The notes beneath the pieces are model-generated. The model was not told the DNA's origin. It saw only the letters and a program-made list of their open reading frames with translations, and made no database searches. DNA of 64,000 bases from Bradyrhizobium sp. KBS0727 (GTDB lineage Bacteria; Pseudomonadota; Alphaproteobacteria; Rhizobiales; Xanthobacteraceae), in NCBI RefSeq assembly GCF_005937885.2, contig NZ_CP042176.1, positions 372,001 to 436,000 of the forward strand, read 5' to 3'. Below are positions 10,653-20,346 of the stretch, piece by piece; position 1 is the first letter of the stretch; each line of letters begins with the position of its first letter. The translations under genes and the position numbers were made by a program.

Positions 10653-11507
10653 TTAATGTTCGACCCGGTACAGGCGCCATCGCTTCGGCACGCCTTTGAG
10701 TTGGTGAACGCCGCGATCCTCGAAACGAATTCCGGACTGCGACATCTGATCCTTGACCGCGCTCGAGACCAGGACTTCGCCGGCGCGCGCTTTCGCGGCG
10801 ACGCGCGCGCCGATGTGAAACGCGAGACCGACCACTTCGCCGCCGCTCACCGTGTATTCGCCCGCATGCAGGCCCACCCTGATCTCGAGACCCAGCGTGC
10901 GCACGGCCTCGCGGATCGCGGCCGCGCAACGGACGCCGGCTGCCGGCGCCTTGAACGTCGCGAGCAGTCCGTCCCCCGTCGTCACGACTTCCTTTCCGCG
11001 CAAGGTCTTCAACTCCTTGCGGACGGCGGCGTAATAGTGACCCATCACCTGCGTCCAGCGGGCATCGCCGAGCCGCGCGGCTTTTTCGGTAGACCGGACG
11101 ATATCGACAAAGAGGATCGTGGCGAGCGCTTGTTCGAGCTCGGAGCTACGATCGGCGGTTCGGCGCCGGGTCGCAATACTTCCAGTCAGCAGTTCGTAGC
11201 GATGGTTGCGCCGCCGCGCGATCGCGGCTTTTGCATAATCGCTGGCACGCTGCACCGTGCCGCAACGAATTGTCTTGTCCCTGGGTGGAAGCGTCCAGTA
11301 GACCTTTCGTCCATCGCCGGCGCCATGGACCTCCACCGCGCCCCACTTCAGGAAAACTGCCGAGCCAACCCGTCGAATACACCATGCCTTTGACGTGTAT
11401 CCGGAAACGTTTGACTGATGGAGTCCGACGCGAAGGAATTTGGGCATGAACGTGCGGCCGATCGAAAGGCGGTTTAGGCCTACCTGGGGTAAAGCGTAGT
11501 CATCCAT
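10653..11507 (-). CDS. Class III adenylate/guanylate cyclase with an N-terminal WGR-like region
   Basis: The 284-residue product ends in a class III cyclase catalytic domain (about residues 125-284). It has the metal-binding FVDIVRST, the GKEVVTTGDGLLATF stretch, VGLHAGEY, AFHIGARVAAKA and the end DRGVHQLKGVPKRWRLYRV. Residues 20-105 (MPKFLRVGLHQ, RRVGSAVFLKWGAVEVHG, then KAAIARRRNHRYELL) resemble a WGR domain. The expected reaction is cyclic nucleotide synthesis from ATP or GTP. ATG 11447 (MPKFLRVG) is a credible alternative start, because it is where the recognisable domain begins. No transmembrane segment is seen, so it is probably cytoplasmic. Confidence 0.85.
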   Translation of the reverse strand: MDDYALPQVGLNRLSIGRTFMPKFLRVGLHQSNVSGYTSKAWCIRRVGSAVFLKWGAVEVHGAGDGRKVYWTLPPRDKTIRCGTVQRASDYAKAAIARRRNHRYELLTGSIATRRRTADRSSELEQALATILFVDIVRSTEKAARLGDARWTQVMGHYYAAVRKELKTLRGKEVVTTGDGLLATFKAPAAGVRCAAAIREAVRTLGLEIRVGLHAGEYTVSGGEVVGLAFHIGARVAAKARAGEVLVSSAVKDQMSQSGIRFEDRGVHQLKGVPKRWRLYRVEH

Positions 11508-11743
11508 TCCCGCATTGGCAACAGTACTGCCAATCGAAAACTTGCCAATGGTTCACGCGCCAATTCGCGTCGCAAGCACCCCGACGAGAGCGCTCCGGGT
11601 TAGTTCCGTAGGGCTCCGCGTTTTTCCTGCGCTGTTGCCGAAACGCGACAATCGCGAATCCGTCGTGTGGTACGCTCGGAGCGACCGTACGGATCGTGCG
11701 ATGTAATGGTTCGTGATGGTTGGTTCACAAGGGGGACCACGGA

Positions 11744-13942
11744 ATGAACCAGCGCTTCCTGCCGCTGACTTGTTTCCTCACCTTGACGGTGCTCGCAACG
11801 GTTTCGGGCGAAGCGACGGCGCTCGCCAGCCAAAAGCAAACCCATCATGCCAAGAAGGCGCATGGGGCAATGGGGGCGCGGCATCACCGCAATGCCGAAC
11901 TGAAAAAGCATGGGCACGCGGCGCATGTCGCGGTGGCGCGACGCAAGTCGGCGCCGTCTGTCGATGCCGCAGCCGCGCCTCCACTCTCGGGCGACCTCGC
12001 AGCGGTCAAGAGCGCGATCGACTTGGCCCGCAGAGCCAAGACGGGTGAAGCGACCGTCATTGAAAAAGCAATCGGCGACCCAACGGCCCAGAGACTTGTC
12101 GAATGGTTCATTCTGCGACATCCGGATGCCGACGCGAGGTTCGACCGGTATGCGGCGTTCATTGCCGACAACCCGAACTGGCCGGGCATGGGGTTAATGC
12201 GAAGGCGCGCGGAGGCGCGCCTATGGCAAGAGCGGATTGACGCGACCACGGTTCGTCGTTTTACGGGCGATCGGCCGACAAGCACGAAGGGCCGTCTTGC
12301 GCTTGCGCGGGCGCTTCTTGACGGAGGCGATCGTGAGGGCGCCCGACGCTGGGCTCGCGAGGCCTGGCGGTCGGAGGAGCTTTCGGAACGCGCGGAAACC
12401 GAGGCGTTCGAAGTGTTCCGCGACCTGCTCACACGCGAGGACCACCGGGCACGGATGGACAAGCGCATCGGCGCGAAGGATTTTTCGGCAGCGAAGCGCG
12501 CAGCACAACGTCTCGGTAGCGACGAGGTTTCGATCGTGAAAGCCTGTGTGGCTTCGATGGCGAACGAGACCAAGGCGCTCGACCAGCTTGACGCCGTCGA
12601 AACCGCGGCACGGCAGGACCTTGGCTACACCCTATGCCTCATTCATTGGATGCGGCGTCACGATCGGATTGAAGGCGCAACCCGTCTGGTGCTGGCGGCG
12701 GTGCCGGAAACCATGGCGTTCCAGGACACCGATGAATGGTGGCGAGAACGGCGCCTTCTCGCTCGCAAGCTGCTTGATCTCGGCAGGTTCCGGACCGCCT
12801 ATGAAGTCGTGCGCGACGCCGCCCCGCCGGCCAGTGAGAATTACCGGGCGGACTTTCATTTCATGTCCGGCTGGATCGCGTTGCGCTACCTGAATGATCC
12901 TGCGACGGCGCGCGCACACTTTGCCCATATCGACGATGGATCGGTCAATCCGACCGTGCTTGCGCGGGCGAACTACTGGCGAGGTCGCGCCGCCGAGGCG
13001 ACCGGAGACAACGACGCCATGCGTGCGGGCTATGAAGCCGCCGCGCGCCACACCACGGCTTATTACGGACAGCTTGCACGAGCCAAACTCGGTCTTGAAA
13101 GACTTGAGCTGCGCGGACCGCGGCAAGCCGATCCGGCCAGCAGTCCTGCGTTTTCGGACCAAATCGTGCGTGCCGCCGACATGCTCTATGCGGTCGGCGA
13201 GCGCGACGTCGTGGTGAGTTTTGCGGTCGATCTCGCGGAACAGTCCGATGATGTGGCGACGCTGACGGCGTTGGGCGAGCTTGCCGGACGCCGCAACGAT
13301 GCGCGCGGCATGTTGGAGATCGGGAAGACAGCGCTCGCCCGTGGGCTGGCGGTCGATCACTACGCCTTTCCAACGATCGGAATCCCGCAGCACAGTCCGA
13401 TCGGGCCGGAAATAGAGCGCAGTGTCATCTATTCGGTAGCGCGTACTGAAAGCGCGTTCGACCAGCGCGACAAGTCGGCGGCAAACGCGGTCGGACTGAT
13501 GCAGGTCACACCCGAAGCCGCCCGCGACACTGCCAAAAGGTTCGGCGTCGCCTACGATTGGGACCGCATGGTTTCGGATCCTGTCTATAACACGCAAATG
13601 GGCGCGGCCGAACTCAGCGCACTGTTAAAGGAATACGGTGGCTCTCACATCATGGCCTTCGCGGGTTATAATGCCGGCCGGGGCCGCGTCCGGGAGTGGG
13701 TAAAGCAGTACGGCGATCCTCGCGATCCCAATGTGGACGCGATCGACTGGGTGGAACGCATTCCATTTTCCGAAACGCGCAACTATGTCCAGCGAGTCAT
13801 GGAGAATTTGCTGGTCTATCGTGTTCGGTTTGATAATGGCAGTGGCGCGTCGGTGATTGCGAAGTCGGATCAACGTCCCGGGATCTCCCAGGAGGCTAAC
13901 TCGGTGCCGCTGTTGGCCACCGAAACACCGGCTTCTCGGTGA
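11744..13942 (+). CDS. Soluble lytic murein transglycosylase (Slt-type)
   Basis: The 732-residue protein begins MNQRFLPLTCFLTLTVLATV, a signal peptide, followed by a basic His/Lys-rich segment to about residue 75. A long alpha-helical superhelix (residues 90-540) comes before the C-terminal lysozyme-like SLT domain. The domain has the catalytic glutamate in ARTESAFDQRDKSAANAVG (Glu569), then LMQVTPEAARDTA and AFAGYNAGRGRVREWV. It cleaves the MurNAc-GlcNAc bond of peptidoglycan to give 1,6-anhydro products in the periplasm. ATG 11744 follows GGGGGACC and matches the signal peptide; an in-frame codon at 11720 is less likely. Confidence 0.93.
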   Translation: MNQRFLPLTCFLTLTVLATVSGEATALASQKQTHHAKKAHGAMGARHHRNAELKKHGHAAHVAVARRKSAPSVDAAAAPPLSGDLAAVKSAIDLARRAKTGEATVIEKAIGDPTAQRLVEWFILRHPDADARFDRYAAFIADNPNWPGMGLMRRRAEARLWQERIDATTVRRFTGDRPTSTKGRLALARALLDGGDREGARRWAREAWRSEELSERAETEAFEVFRDLLTREDHRARMDKRIGAKDFSAAKRAAQRLGSDEVSIVKACVASMANETKALDQLDAVETAARQDLGYTLCLIHWMRRHDRIEGATRLVLAAVPETMAFQDTDEWWRERRLLARKLLDLGRFRTAYEVVRDAAPPASENYRADFHFMSGWIALRYLNDPATARAHFAHIDDGSVNPTVLARANYWRGRAAEATGDNDAMRAGYEAAARHTTAYYGQLARAKLGLERLELRGPRQADPASSPAFSDQIVRAADMLYAVGERDVVVSFAVDLAEQSDDVATLTALGELAGRRNDARGMLEIGKTALARGLAVDHYAFPTIGIPQHSPIGPEIERSVIYSVARTESAFDQRDKSAANAVGLMQVTPEAARDTAKRFGVAYDWDRMVSDPVYNTQMGAAELSALLKEYGGSHIMAFAGYNAGRGRVREWVKQYGDPRDPNVDAIDWVERIPFSETRNYVQRVMENLLVYRVRFDNGSGASVIAKSDQRPGISQEANSVPLLATETPASR

Positions 13943-14276
13943 GACACGGGCCGAAAAGCTGGCGAGGGCTGGCGGATCAGCAGGTCATTGGTAAGCAGGC
14001 TGAATCTCTCGGCCTCCTATTGGGGGCAGGCGGGGGCCAAGAAGCCAGTTTGTAGTATTGCTCACATAGTGGGCGGGTTTTGGAATTGTCACGCGCCATT
14101 CGCCTGCTACGAAAAGGCTGCAGCTTATCCATACGCCGTATAAAGCGCTCAAGCGCCAACATGAGCCGGCTGGCGTCGCGGAATCGACACTCCGTTTGTC
14201 GGGATCCGCGCCGGTCGTTCGTCCTCTGGATGCACAGCCCTCTCGACAGCGTCCTGCAATGGCCCGGAGCCTTCCA
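13943..14276. other. Intergenic stretch with no recognised feature
   Basis: The 334 bp between the transglycosylase and GST genes show no repeat family, RNA gene or terminator that I could identify. Frames on both strands here are short and lack family matches. Confidence 0.5.
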
Positions 14277-14927
14277 ATGATCCCCACCATCACAGCCTTC
14301 GAACGGTCGCCCGACCGCGGTAAAGGACAGGCACGGGACATGCGTGTTCGTTGGGCGCTCGAAGAAGTGGGCCAGCCTTACAACGTTCGTCTTGTTTCGT
14401 TCACCGCGATGAAGGAGCCCGCGCATCGTGCGCTGCATCCGTTCGGGCAGATTCCGACCTATCAAGAAGGCGAGCTCGCTCTGTTCGAGTCGGGGGCCAT
14501 CGTGCTCCATATCGCGGAGCGCCATCGTGGCCTGCTGCCGGATGATACGAACGCCCGGACGCGCGCGATCGCATGGATGTTTGCCGCGCTCAGCACGCTG
14601 GAGCCTCCGATCGTCGATCTCGGTATCGCCATGCTGCTGGAGCTCGACAAGACCTGGTACGCGCAGCGCCTGCGTATCGTCGAGGATCGCATTCGCGTTC
14701 GGCTCGGTGAACTCTCCGCCCGCCTTGATAATGCCGACTGGCTCGATGGCGCGTTCAGCGCCGGTGACCTTCTGATGGTGACCGTGCTGCGCAGGTTGAA
14801 CGGATCGGAAATCTTGCAGGAATATCCTGTTCTCTCCGCCTATGTCGCCCGCGGCGAAGCGCGGCCGGCCTTCAGGCGCGCTTTCGACGCCCAACTGGCG
14901 GTCTTCACCGCCGCATCGACCGGCTGA
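14277..14927 (+). CDS. Glutathione S-transferase family protein
   Basis: The 216-residue protein has an N-terminal thioredoxin-like domain with the GST features MRVRWALEEVGQPYNV, the cis-proline block FGQIPTYQEG and the glutathione-contacting LFESGAIVLHIAE (residues 1-85), then an all-helical C-terminal domain. The expected activity is glutathione conjugation or reductive detoxification in the cytoplasm. ATG 14277 is chosen because the thioredoxin-like fold starts right after it (MIPTITAFERSPDRG); the frame upstream to 14196 has no family match. It stands alone between two unrelated genes. Confidence 0.88.
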   Translation: MIPTITAFERSPDRGKGQARDMRVRWALEEVGQPYNVRLVSFTAMKEPAHRALHPFGQIPTYQEGELALFESGAIVLHIAERHRGLLPDDTNARTRAIAWMFAALSTLEPPIVDLGIAMLLELDKTWYAQRLRIVEDRIRVRLGELSARLDNADWLDGAFSAGDLLMVTVLRRLNGSEILQEYPVLSAYVARGEARPAFRRAFDAQLAVFTAASTG

Positions 14928-15056
14928 TGAGGACCGCGTTGGGTTACGAACGGCCTATGAGCTTTTGCGACCAGCTCGAAGATCCTTTCCGCTTCCGGTG
15001 CCAAGAGCAGACATAGAAACCGGCGTTTGCGTTCAATCCCTCGCTCTTTCTGGCGT

Positions 15057-17537
15057 TCAATCCCTCGCTCTTTCGAGCGCATGCCGCGTGAGCTTTTGTT
15101 CGTCATCCGTCATTTGCGTCGGGCCGAGCTTGTAGGTCAGCTTGTCGATCTTGCCGGTGAAGCGGAACGGCAGCTTGTAACTGTCGTCCACCGTCGTGCG
15201 GGTGTCGCTCCCGATGTCAAAGGTTTCGTCGATCGCCATCAGGAAGGGAATCGAGTGCGGCATCGACTTTTTGGCGACCAGCTTACCGTCTGCCGTGAGC
15301 ACGCCGGTGCCGCCCTTGCCGGGGCCGGGTCCATCATACTTGAATTCAAACACAATCGTGTGCTTGCCAGGCTTGAGCGCATCGCCGAAGACATCGCGAT
15401 TTCCCACGCCGCCCTCCCAGCGATACCGCTTTAGATTGAGCATGTTGTAGGAAAACACCGGCTTGCCCCTGAGCAGATAGAGGCCGTATCCACCGAAGCG
15501 ACCGCCGTACGTGGCGATCATTCCTTCGGCGCCGCCCTGGGGAACGGTTATCTCGGCAGTGATTGTGTAATCCTTGTTGAGGATGCTCGGGGTGTTACCG
15601 TCCGGAATGCCGGCATTCTCCCCCTTGAACGTGAAGACACTTCGCCCGGCGGTCGCGCTCGGCCGTGGAGTTACGAGCCGAGGCAGGACCGAGTTGTCCA
15701 GCGGCAAGACCTGGTATTTCGCCGCTTCCGTCAGGAACAACGCCTGCATTTCCTTCAACTTGTCGGGATTCTTGGCGGCGAGGTCGTTGTTTTGCGAAAA
15801 GTCCTCGGCGACGTTGTAGAGTTCCCATTTGTATTCGTTGATTTCAGGCAGCTTCGCCGTTCCCATGATCCACGGCGGCACCGGCGGCGTCGTATTGGCG
15901 TACCAGCCATTGTTGTAGATGCCGCGATTGGCGAACATCTCGAAATACTGCGTGTCGCGTTTTGACGGGGCGTTGGCATTAGCCTTGTCGAACGTGTAGG
16001 CCATGCTCACACCCTCAATGGGCTTCTGCGCGATGCCGTTGACCGTCGTCGGGGCCTGGATGCCGGTGGCTTCGAGGATGGTCGGCACGATGTCGATCAT
16101 GTGGTGGAACTGGCTGCGGATGCCGCCGGGGTCCGTAATGTGACCAGGCCATGAGATGGCCATGCCTTGTCTTGTGCCGCCGAAATGCGAAGCTACCTGC
16201 TTGGTCCATTTGAATGGCGTGTCGAACGCCCACGACCAGGCCACCGACATATGCGGGTAGGTCTTGTCTGAGCCCCAGGCCTCATAGTTCAGCATCAGTT
16301 CGGCCTCAGGGAGGTCCAGAATAGCGTTGTAGGCAGTCATCTGGTTCGGGGTGCCTTCAAGGGTTCCTTCGGCGCTGGTGCCGTTGTCGCCGCTGATATA
16401 AATGATCAGCGTGTTGTCGAGTTTGCCCATGTCCTCGACCGCCTGGATGACACGGCCGATCTCATAGTCGGTATAGGCTGCGTAGCCGGCAAATACTTCA
16501 GCCTCGCGCGCGTACAGCTTCTTTCGGATCAGGGAGAGCGAGTCCCATTTCGGCAGGGTATCCGGCCAGGGGGTAAGCTGGGTATTGGCGGGAATGACTC
16601 CAAGCCGCTTCTGATTGGCGAAGATTTGCTCGCGCAGCTTCTCCCAACCCATGTCGAACTTGCCCTTGAACTTGTCGATCCATTCCTTCTTCGGCTGATG
16701 CGGCGAATGTGTCCCGCCCGGCACGTAGTAGACGAAGAACGGCTTGTCCGGTGCGGCGGCATCCAGGCCATTCATGTAGTTGATGGCGTCGTCCGCCATG
16801 TCAGTGATGAGGTTGTAGTTTTGTTTGCCGATCCATGGGAATACCTGGGTCGTGTTGCGAAACAGGTAGGGTGTCCACTGGTCGGTCTCGCCGCCCATGA
16901 ACCCGTAGAAATATTCGAACCCCATGCCGACGGGCCATTGGTCGAATGGTCCGGCCGCGCTGTAGAGATAGGTGGGGGTGTTATGGTTCTTGCCGAACCA
17001 CGATGTGGCGTATCCGTTGTCGCGGAGAATCGTTCCGATCGTCGCGCTATCTTGACCGATCACGGAATTGTAGCCCGGATAGCCGGTGGACATTTCGCCG
17101 ATGACGCCGAACCCGACCGAATGGTGATTGCGGCCGGTGATCAACGCCGCCCGCGTCGGCGAGCAAAGCGCCGTGGAGTGAAACTGCGTATAGCGCAACC
17201 CTGACTTGGCAATGCGATCCATGTTCGGGGTAGGAATAACACCGCCGAAGGTGCCGGACACGCCATAGCCCTGGTCGTCCGTCATGATAAGCAACACGTT
17301 TGGCGCGCCTTTGGGCGGCACGACCGAGGGGGGCCAATACGGCTTGGAATCCTTGGCCGTCTCGTTGATCACGCCGCCGAACTTGGGAGGTTCAGGCGGA
17401 AGCTGCTTGCCATCGATTGTCAACGTGGCGCCGGGTGAGCCCGGCGTGCCCGTGATTTGCTGGGCCGCCGCGTTCGGCGCAAGCGACATGCACAGAAGGA
17501 TACTTGTCGATGATAGGAAACTTGCAATTTTGATCAC
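15057..17537 (-). CDS. Secreted arylsulfatase (sulfatase/alkaline phosphatase superfamily)
   Basis: The 826-residue protein starts at GTG 17537 after GGAGAG. It has a signal peptide ending near AAAQQ (residue 26), the metal-binding LLIMTDDQGYG (83-93) and the sulfatase signature CSPTRAALITGRN with Cys125, which must be oxidised to formylglycine. The long C-terminal part (about 640-826) looks like a beta-sandwich (FKYDGPGPGKGG). Enzymes of this group hydrolyse sulfate esters in the periplasm and help sulfur scavenging. No formylglycine-generating enzyme gene lies in the window. The gene is divergent from the TPR cyclase gene at 17823. Confidence 0.93.
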   Translation of the reverse strand: MIKIASFLSSTSILLCMSLAPNAAAQQITGTPGSPGATLTIDGKQLPPEPPKFGGVINETAKDSKPYWPPSVVPPKGAPNVLLIMTDDQGYGVSGTFGGVIPTPNMDRIAKSGLRYTQFHSTALCSPTRAALITGRNHHSVGFGVIGEMSTGYPGYNSVIGQDSATIGTILRDNGYATSWFGKNHNTPTYLYSAAGPFDQWPVGMGFEYFYGFMGGETDQWTPYLFRNTTQVFPWIGKQNYNLITDMADDAINYMNGLDAAAPDKPFFVYYVPGGTHSPHQPKKEWIDKFKGKFDMGWEKLREQIFANQKRLGVIPANTQLTPWPDTLPKWDSLSLIRKKLYAREAEVFAGYAAYTDYEIGRVIQAVEDMGKLDNTLIIYISGDNGTSAEGTLEGTPNQMTAYNAILDLPEAELMLNYEAWGSDKTYPHMSVAWSWAFDTPFKWTKQVASHFGGTRQGMAISWPGHITDPGGIRSQFHHMIDIVPTILEATGIQAPTTVNGIAQKPIEGVSMAYTFDKANANAPSKRDTQYFEMFANRGIYNNGWYANTTPPVPPWIMGTAKLPEINEYKWELYNVAEDFSQNNDLAAKNPDKLKEMQALFLTEAAKYQVLPLDNSVLPRLVTPRPSATAGRSVFTFKGENAGIPDGNTPSILNKDYTITAEITVPQGGAEGMIATYGGRFGGYGLYLLRGKPVFSYNMLNLKRYRWEGGVGNRDVFGDALKPGKHTIVFEFKYDGPGPGKGGTGVLTADGKLVAKKSMPHSIPFLMAIDETFDIGSDTRTTVDDSYKLPFRFTGKIDKLTYKLGPTQMTDDEQKLTRHALERARD

Positions 17538-17822
17538 GATGCGCTCTCCACGACCGGAAGCCGACGAAATTTCGCGTCATGGAGTTTAGAGGGATCGCCG
17601 CGCCGGTCTATGCAATTTCGGCACGTGACGGGCGCCGGGTTTATTTCGGCGCGGATGTCCGTTCTCGGTCCCAGGAACGGACATAGACCGCCGTGTTCGA
17701 CGCCGCGGGCGCGCATCCTGGTTGATCGCAGCGGTAGTATTTGACGCCGATTGTCGCTAACATTCAGTTGCCGGCTCAAACCGGCGGGGTTAGACGCTTC
17801 ACGCCTCGGCGGGAGATTACCC

Positions 17823-19580
17823 TTGACCCGCGAACACTTAGTGCGACGGCTTACAGCCATATTCGCGGCCGATGTTGCGGGTTATAGCCGTTTGACGGGC
17901 ATGGACGAAGAGGGCACGCACGTCCGGCTGAAGGAACACCTGCGGGTCCTGATTGATCCAAAGGTTGCCGCCTATCGCGGACACATCGTCAAAAATACCG
18001 GCGATGGGTTTCTAGCCGAGTTCAATAGCGTTGTGGACGCGATGCGCTGTGCGGTCGATGTTCAGCGCGGCATGGTGGAACGCAATTTAGGCGTACCACC
18101 GAGCACTCGCGTTGAGTTCCGCATTGGTATCAATGTCGGTGATATTATCGAAGATAACGGGGACATATTCGGCGACGGGGTCAACGTAGCAGCACGGCTC
18201 GAAGCCATTGCGGAGCCCGGCGGCATCTGTGTTTCCGATGATGCGCACCGACAACTGCGAGACAAGCTCGATATTGTGTTTGACGATGCCGGAGAGCAGA
18301 TCCTCAAGAACATTGAACGACCGGTCCGCGTTTTCAAAATGAGGGATGGTGCAGCCGCAAGCCAAAGACCCACATTGGCGCTCCCGGACAAACCCTCGAT
18401 TGCCGTGCTGCCTTTCCAGAACCTCAGTGCCGACCCGGACCAGGAGTATTTCGCCGATGGCGTCGTGGAAGACATCACGATGGCGCTGTCACGCTTTCAC
18501 TGGCTGTTTGTAATCGCACGCAATTCAAGTTTTACCTACAAGGGCCGCCCCGTGGACGTAAAGCAGGTCGGCCGCGAGCTCGGGGTGCGCTACGTGCTCG
18601 AAGGTAGCGTGCGCAAGGCTGGAAATCGCATTCGTATCGCCGGTCAGCTTATCGATGCTGAAACCGGAGCACATCTCTGGGCAGACCGTTTTGATGGTGC
18701 GCTCGAAGACATGTTCGATCTACAAGACCAGGTGACGTCCAGCGTCGTCGGTGCAATCGCCCCGAAGCTTCTGTATGCGGAGATGAAGCGAGCCAAGCAC
18801 AAACTAACCGAAAATCTCGATGCTTACGACTACTACCTGCGTGGGCTGGCGAGCGCCCGTCGGTGGACCAAGGACGCGAACAGCGAATCGCTCCGGCTCT
18901 TTCGCAAGGCGATCGAACTCGACCCCGGTCTGGCCTGCGCCTATGGCATGGCCGCGTGGTGCTACACGCAGCGCAAGGGGCGTGGTTGGATGATCGAGCA
19001 CGTGCAGGAGAGTGCCGAAGCTACGCGGCTGGCCAGGAAAGCAGTCCAGCTCGGTGGGAATGACCCGGTAGCGCTGTGCATGGGTGGATATGCACTCGCC
19101 TTTGTAGCCCATGAGTTCGACGACGCTATGGCTTTCGTGGATCGTGGACTGGCGGTCAATCCGAACCTCGCGCAAGCCTGGAATCTTAGTGCGTGGGTGA
19201 GAGTTTGGAGAGGTGAGCCGGACCTCATACTTGATCACGCTGCGCGTGCTATGCGCCTGAGCCCACTCGATCCGTCGATGTACAACATGCAGGGAGCCAT
19301 GGCGTATGCCCATTTTCTTGCGGGCCGCTATGACATGGCGTCGTCATGCGCCGAAAAGTCGATGCGCGACAATCCGGCGTTCCTGCTGGCAGTCTGCATG
19401 TCCGCAGCCAGCAATGCGCTTGCCGGCAGACTTGCGCCAGCACAGAAAGCCATGGCACGGGCGCTCGAACTTAACCCCGACTTGCGGGCCTCTAATCTCG
19501 GAGATTTAGCGCCGTTTCGCCGAGCGGAGGACCTTGCCTTGTTCGCCAAGGGTCTCCGCCAGGCAGGACTTCCGGACTGA
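17823..19580 (+). CDS. Class III adenylate/guanylate cyclase with a TolB-like region and TPR repeats
   Basis: The 585-residue product starts at TTG 17823, chosen because GGGAG lies just upstream and homologues begin near VRRLTAIFAADVAGYSRL; the frame is open from 17751. The catalytic domain covers about residues 8-175 (FAADVAGYSRL, KNTGDGFLAEF, VGDIIEDNGDIFGDGVNVAARLE). A segment starting SIAVLPFQNLSADPDQEYF and running to about residue 310 resembles the TolB-like region common in such cyclases. TPR-like helices follow (residues 340-585). The expected role is cyclic nucleotide signalling in the cytoplasm. The rhizobial families are large and individual functions mostly unknown. Confidence 0.88.
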   Translation: MTREHLVRRLTAIFAADVAGYSRLTGMDEEGTHVRLKEHLRVLIDPKVAAYRGHIVKNTGDGFLAEFNSVVDAMRCAVDVQRGMVERNLGVPPSTRVEFRIGINVGDIIEDNGDIFGDGVNVAARLEAIAEPGGICVSDDAHRQLRDKLDIVFDDAGEQILKNIERPVRVFKMRDGAAASQRPTLALPDKPSIAVLPFQNLSADPDQEYFADGVVEDITMALSRFHWLFVIARNSSFTYKGRPVDVKQVGRELGVRYVLEGSVRKAGNRIRIAGQLIDAETGAHLWADRFDGALEDMFDLQDQVTSSVVGAIAPKLLYAEMKRAKHKLTENLDAYDYYLRGLASARRWTKDANSESLRLFRKAIELDPGLACAYGMAAWCYTQRKGRGWMIEHVQESAEATRLARKAVQLGGNDPVALCMGGYALAFVAHEFDDAMAFVDRGLAVNPNLAQAWNLSAWVRVWRGEPDLILDHAARAMRLSPLDPSMYNMQGAMAYAHFLAGRYDMASSCAEKSMRDNPAFLLAVCMSAASNALAGRLAPAQKAMARALELNPDLRASNLGDLAPFRRAEDLALFAKGLRQAGLPD

Positions 19581-19633
19581 TGTTGCTTGCCTCGGTTGCA
19601 CGTTCAACGAAACGGTCGCGCTTAGGCTCACGT

Positions 19634-19684
19634 CCGAAACGGGTCAAAAAGCCGACTTGGGCTTCCGGCGCAGAGCGGACATTC
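19634..19684. repeat. Degenerate intergenic repeat, family E
   Basis: The stretch has ACGTCCGAAACGGGTCAAAA, then GCTTCCGGCGCAGAGCGGAC. Related copies are at about 20200-20260 and 22960-23012, and shorter relics near 14990 and 17660. All lie in the 10-23 kb accessory region. Each copy has diverged strongly, so the element is old. Confidence 0.45.
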
Positions 19685-19724
19685 GACGAAGCCCTAACGT
19701 CGGTTAAGGGCCATCAGCAAAGGC

Positions 19725-19997
19725 TCAGGCGTTTGGCTGAAACCAGCCAAATATCGCAACAATGAGGCATGAGACCAGGGCGATTATTCGGAGGCCGATT
19801 GTTATCCAGTACCGGATCGGCGCGGCATCTCTAGGAATAATCATCTTCGACCAGTCCACGAGCAACCAATCTATAAGATCAGTATTGAAGTACGCAATTT
19901 TTCTCTCGACAAGGCCATGCCGCAGTTTGCGGTAGCAATCGACGCACAAATAGATCGCGACGACGCGGGCGACGATTTCATAAAGGAAAAACTGCAT
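19725..19997 (-). CDS. Small membrane protein of unknown function
   Basis: The 90-residue frame from ATG 19997 reads MQFFLYEIVARVVAIYLCVD and ends in a second hydrophobic helix, ISLRII-like, within GLRIIALVSCLIVAIFGWF. Between them is a polar segment with aromatic residues (YFNTDLIDWLLVDWSK). Two membrane spans with the loop on one side is the simplest reading. No family was recognised. It converges with the TPR cyclase gene. Longer in-frame sequence to 20042 lacks membrane character. Confidence 0.55.
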   Translation of the reverse strand: MQFFLYEIVARVVAIYLCVDCYRKLRHGLVERKIAYFNTDLIDWLLVDWSKMIIPRDAAPIRYWITIGLRIIALVSCLIVAIFGWFQPNA

Positions 19998-20346
19998 GGA
20001 AACATCCGTTGACCAAGTACTCGTTCGATGACAAGGCCGCATTATTGACCCATCGGCAGGGTTACGGCCGTCAATTGCATTGGGCTACCTGGTTTGGTGT
20101 GGCCGGATTTGGTGTTGGTTCAATTGCAGGAATGATCGTGGTGACGGTATGGGGGAGCCCAAGGTCCTGCGATCCGGGATTGGGTAAGTCGCGCCTAACG
20201 TCCGTTTCGGCCAAAAGCGGGCCTGGATGGTATGCCCGCTTCTGGCATATGCGGACATACAGCCGTGGCGGATGCCATTGACGCCGGCGGGCGGGGACAC
20301 GACATATCCGGGACCGCCGATCGGGGGCACCTCCCGGGAGCAAGCT
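19998..20346. other. Intergenic stretch with a family E repeat copy
   Basis: This 349-bp gap holds CGTCCGTTTCGGCCAAAAGC and GCCCGCTTCTGGCATATGCG around 20200-20260, a diverged copy of the repeat at 19634. Nothing else was recognised. The promoter of the cyclase gene at 20347 presumably lies here. Confidence 0.5.

Noticed and set aside
13977..14894. Minus-strand open frame overlapping the GST gene
   Set aside because: It mirrors the GST gene; the plus-strand GST has clear domain motifs.
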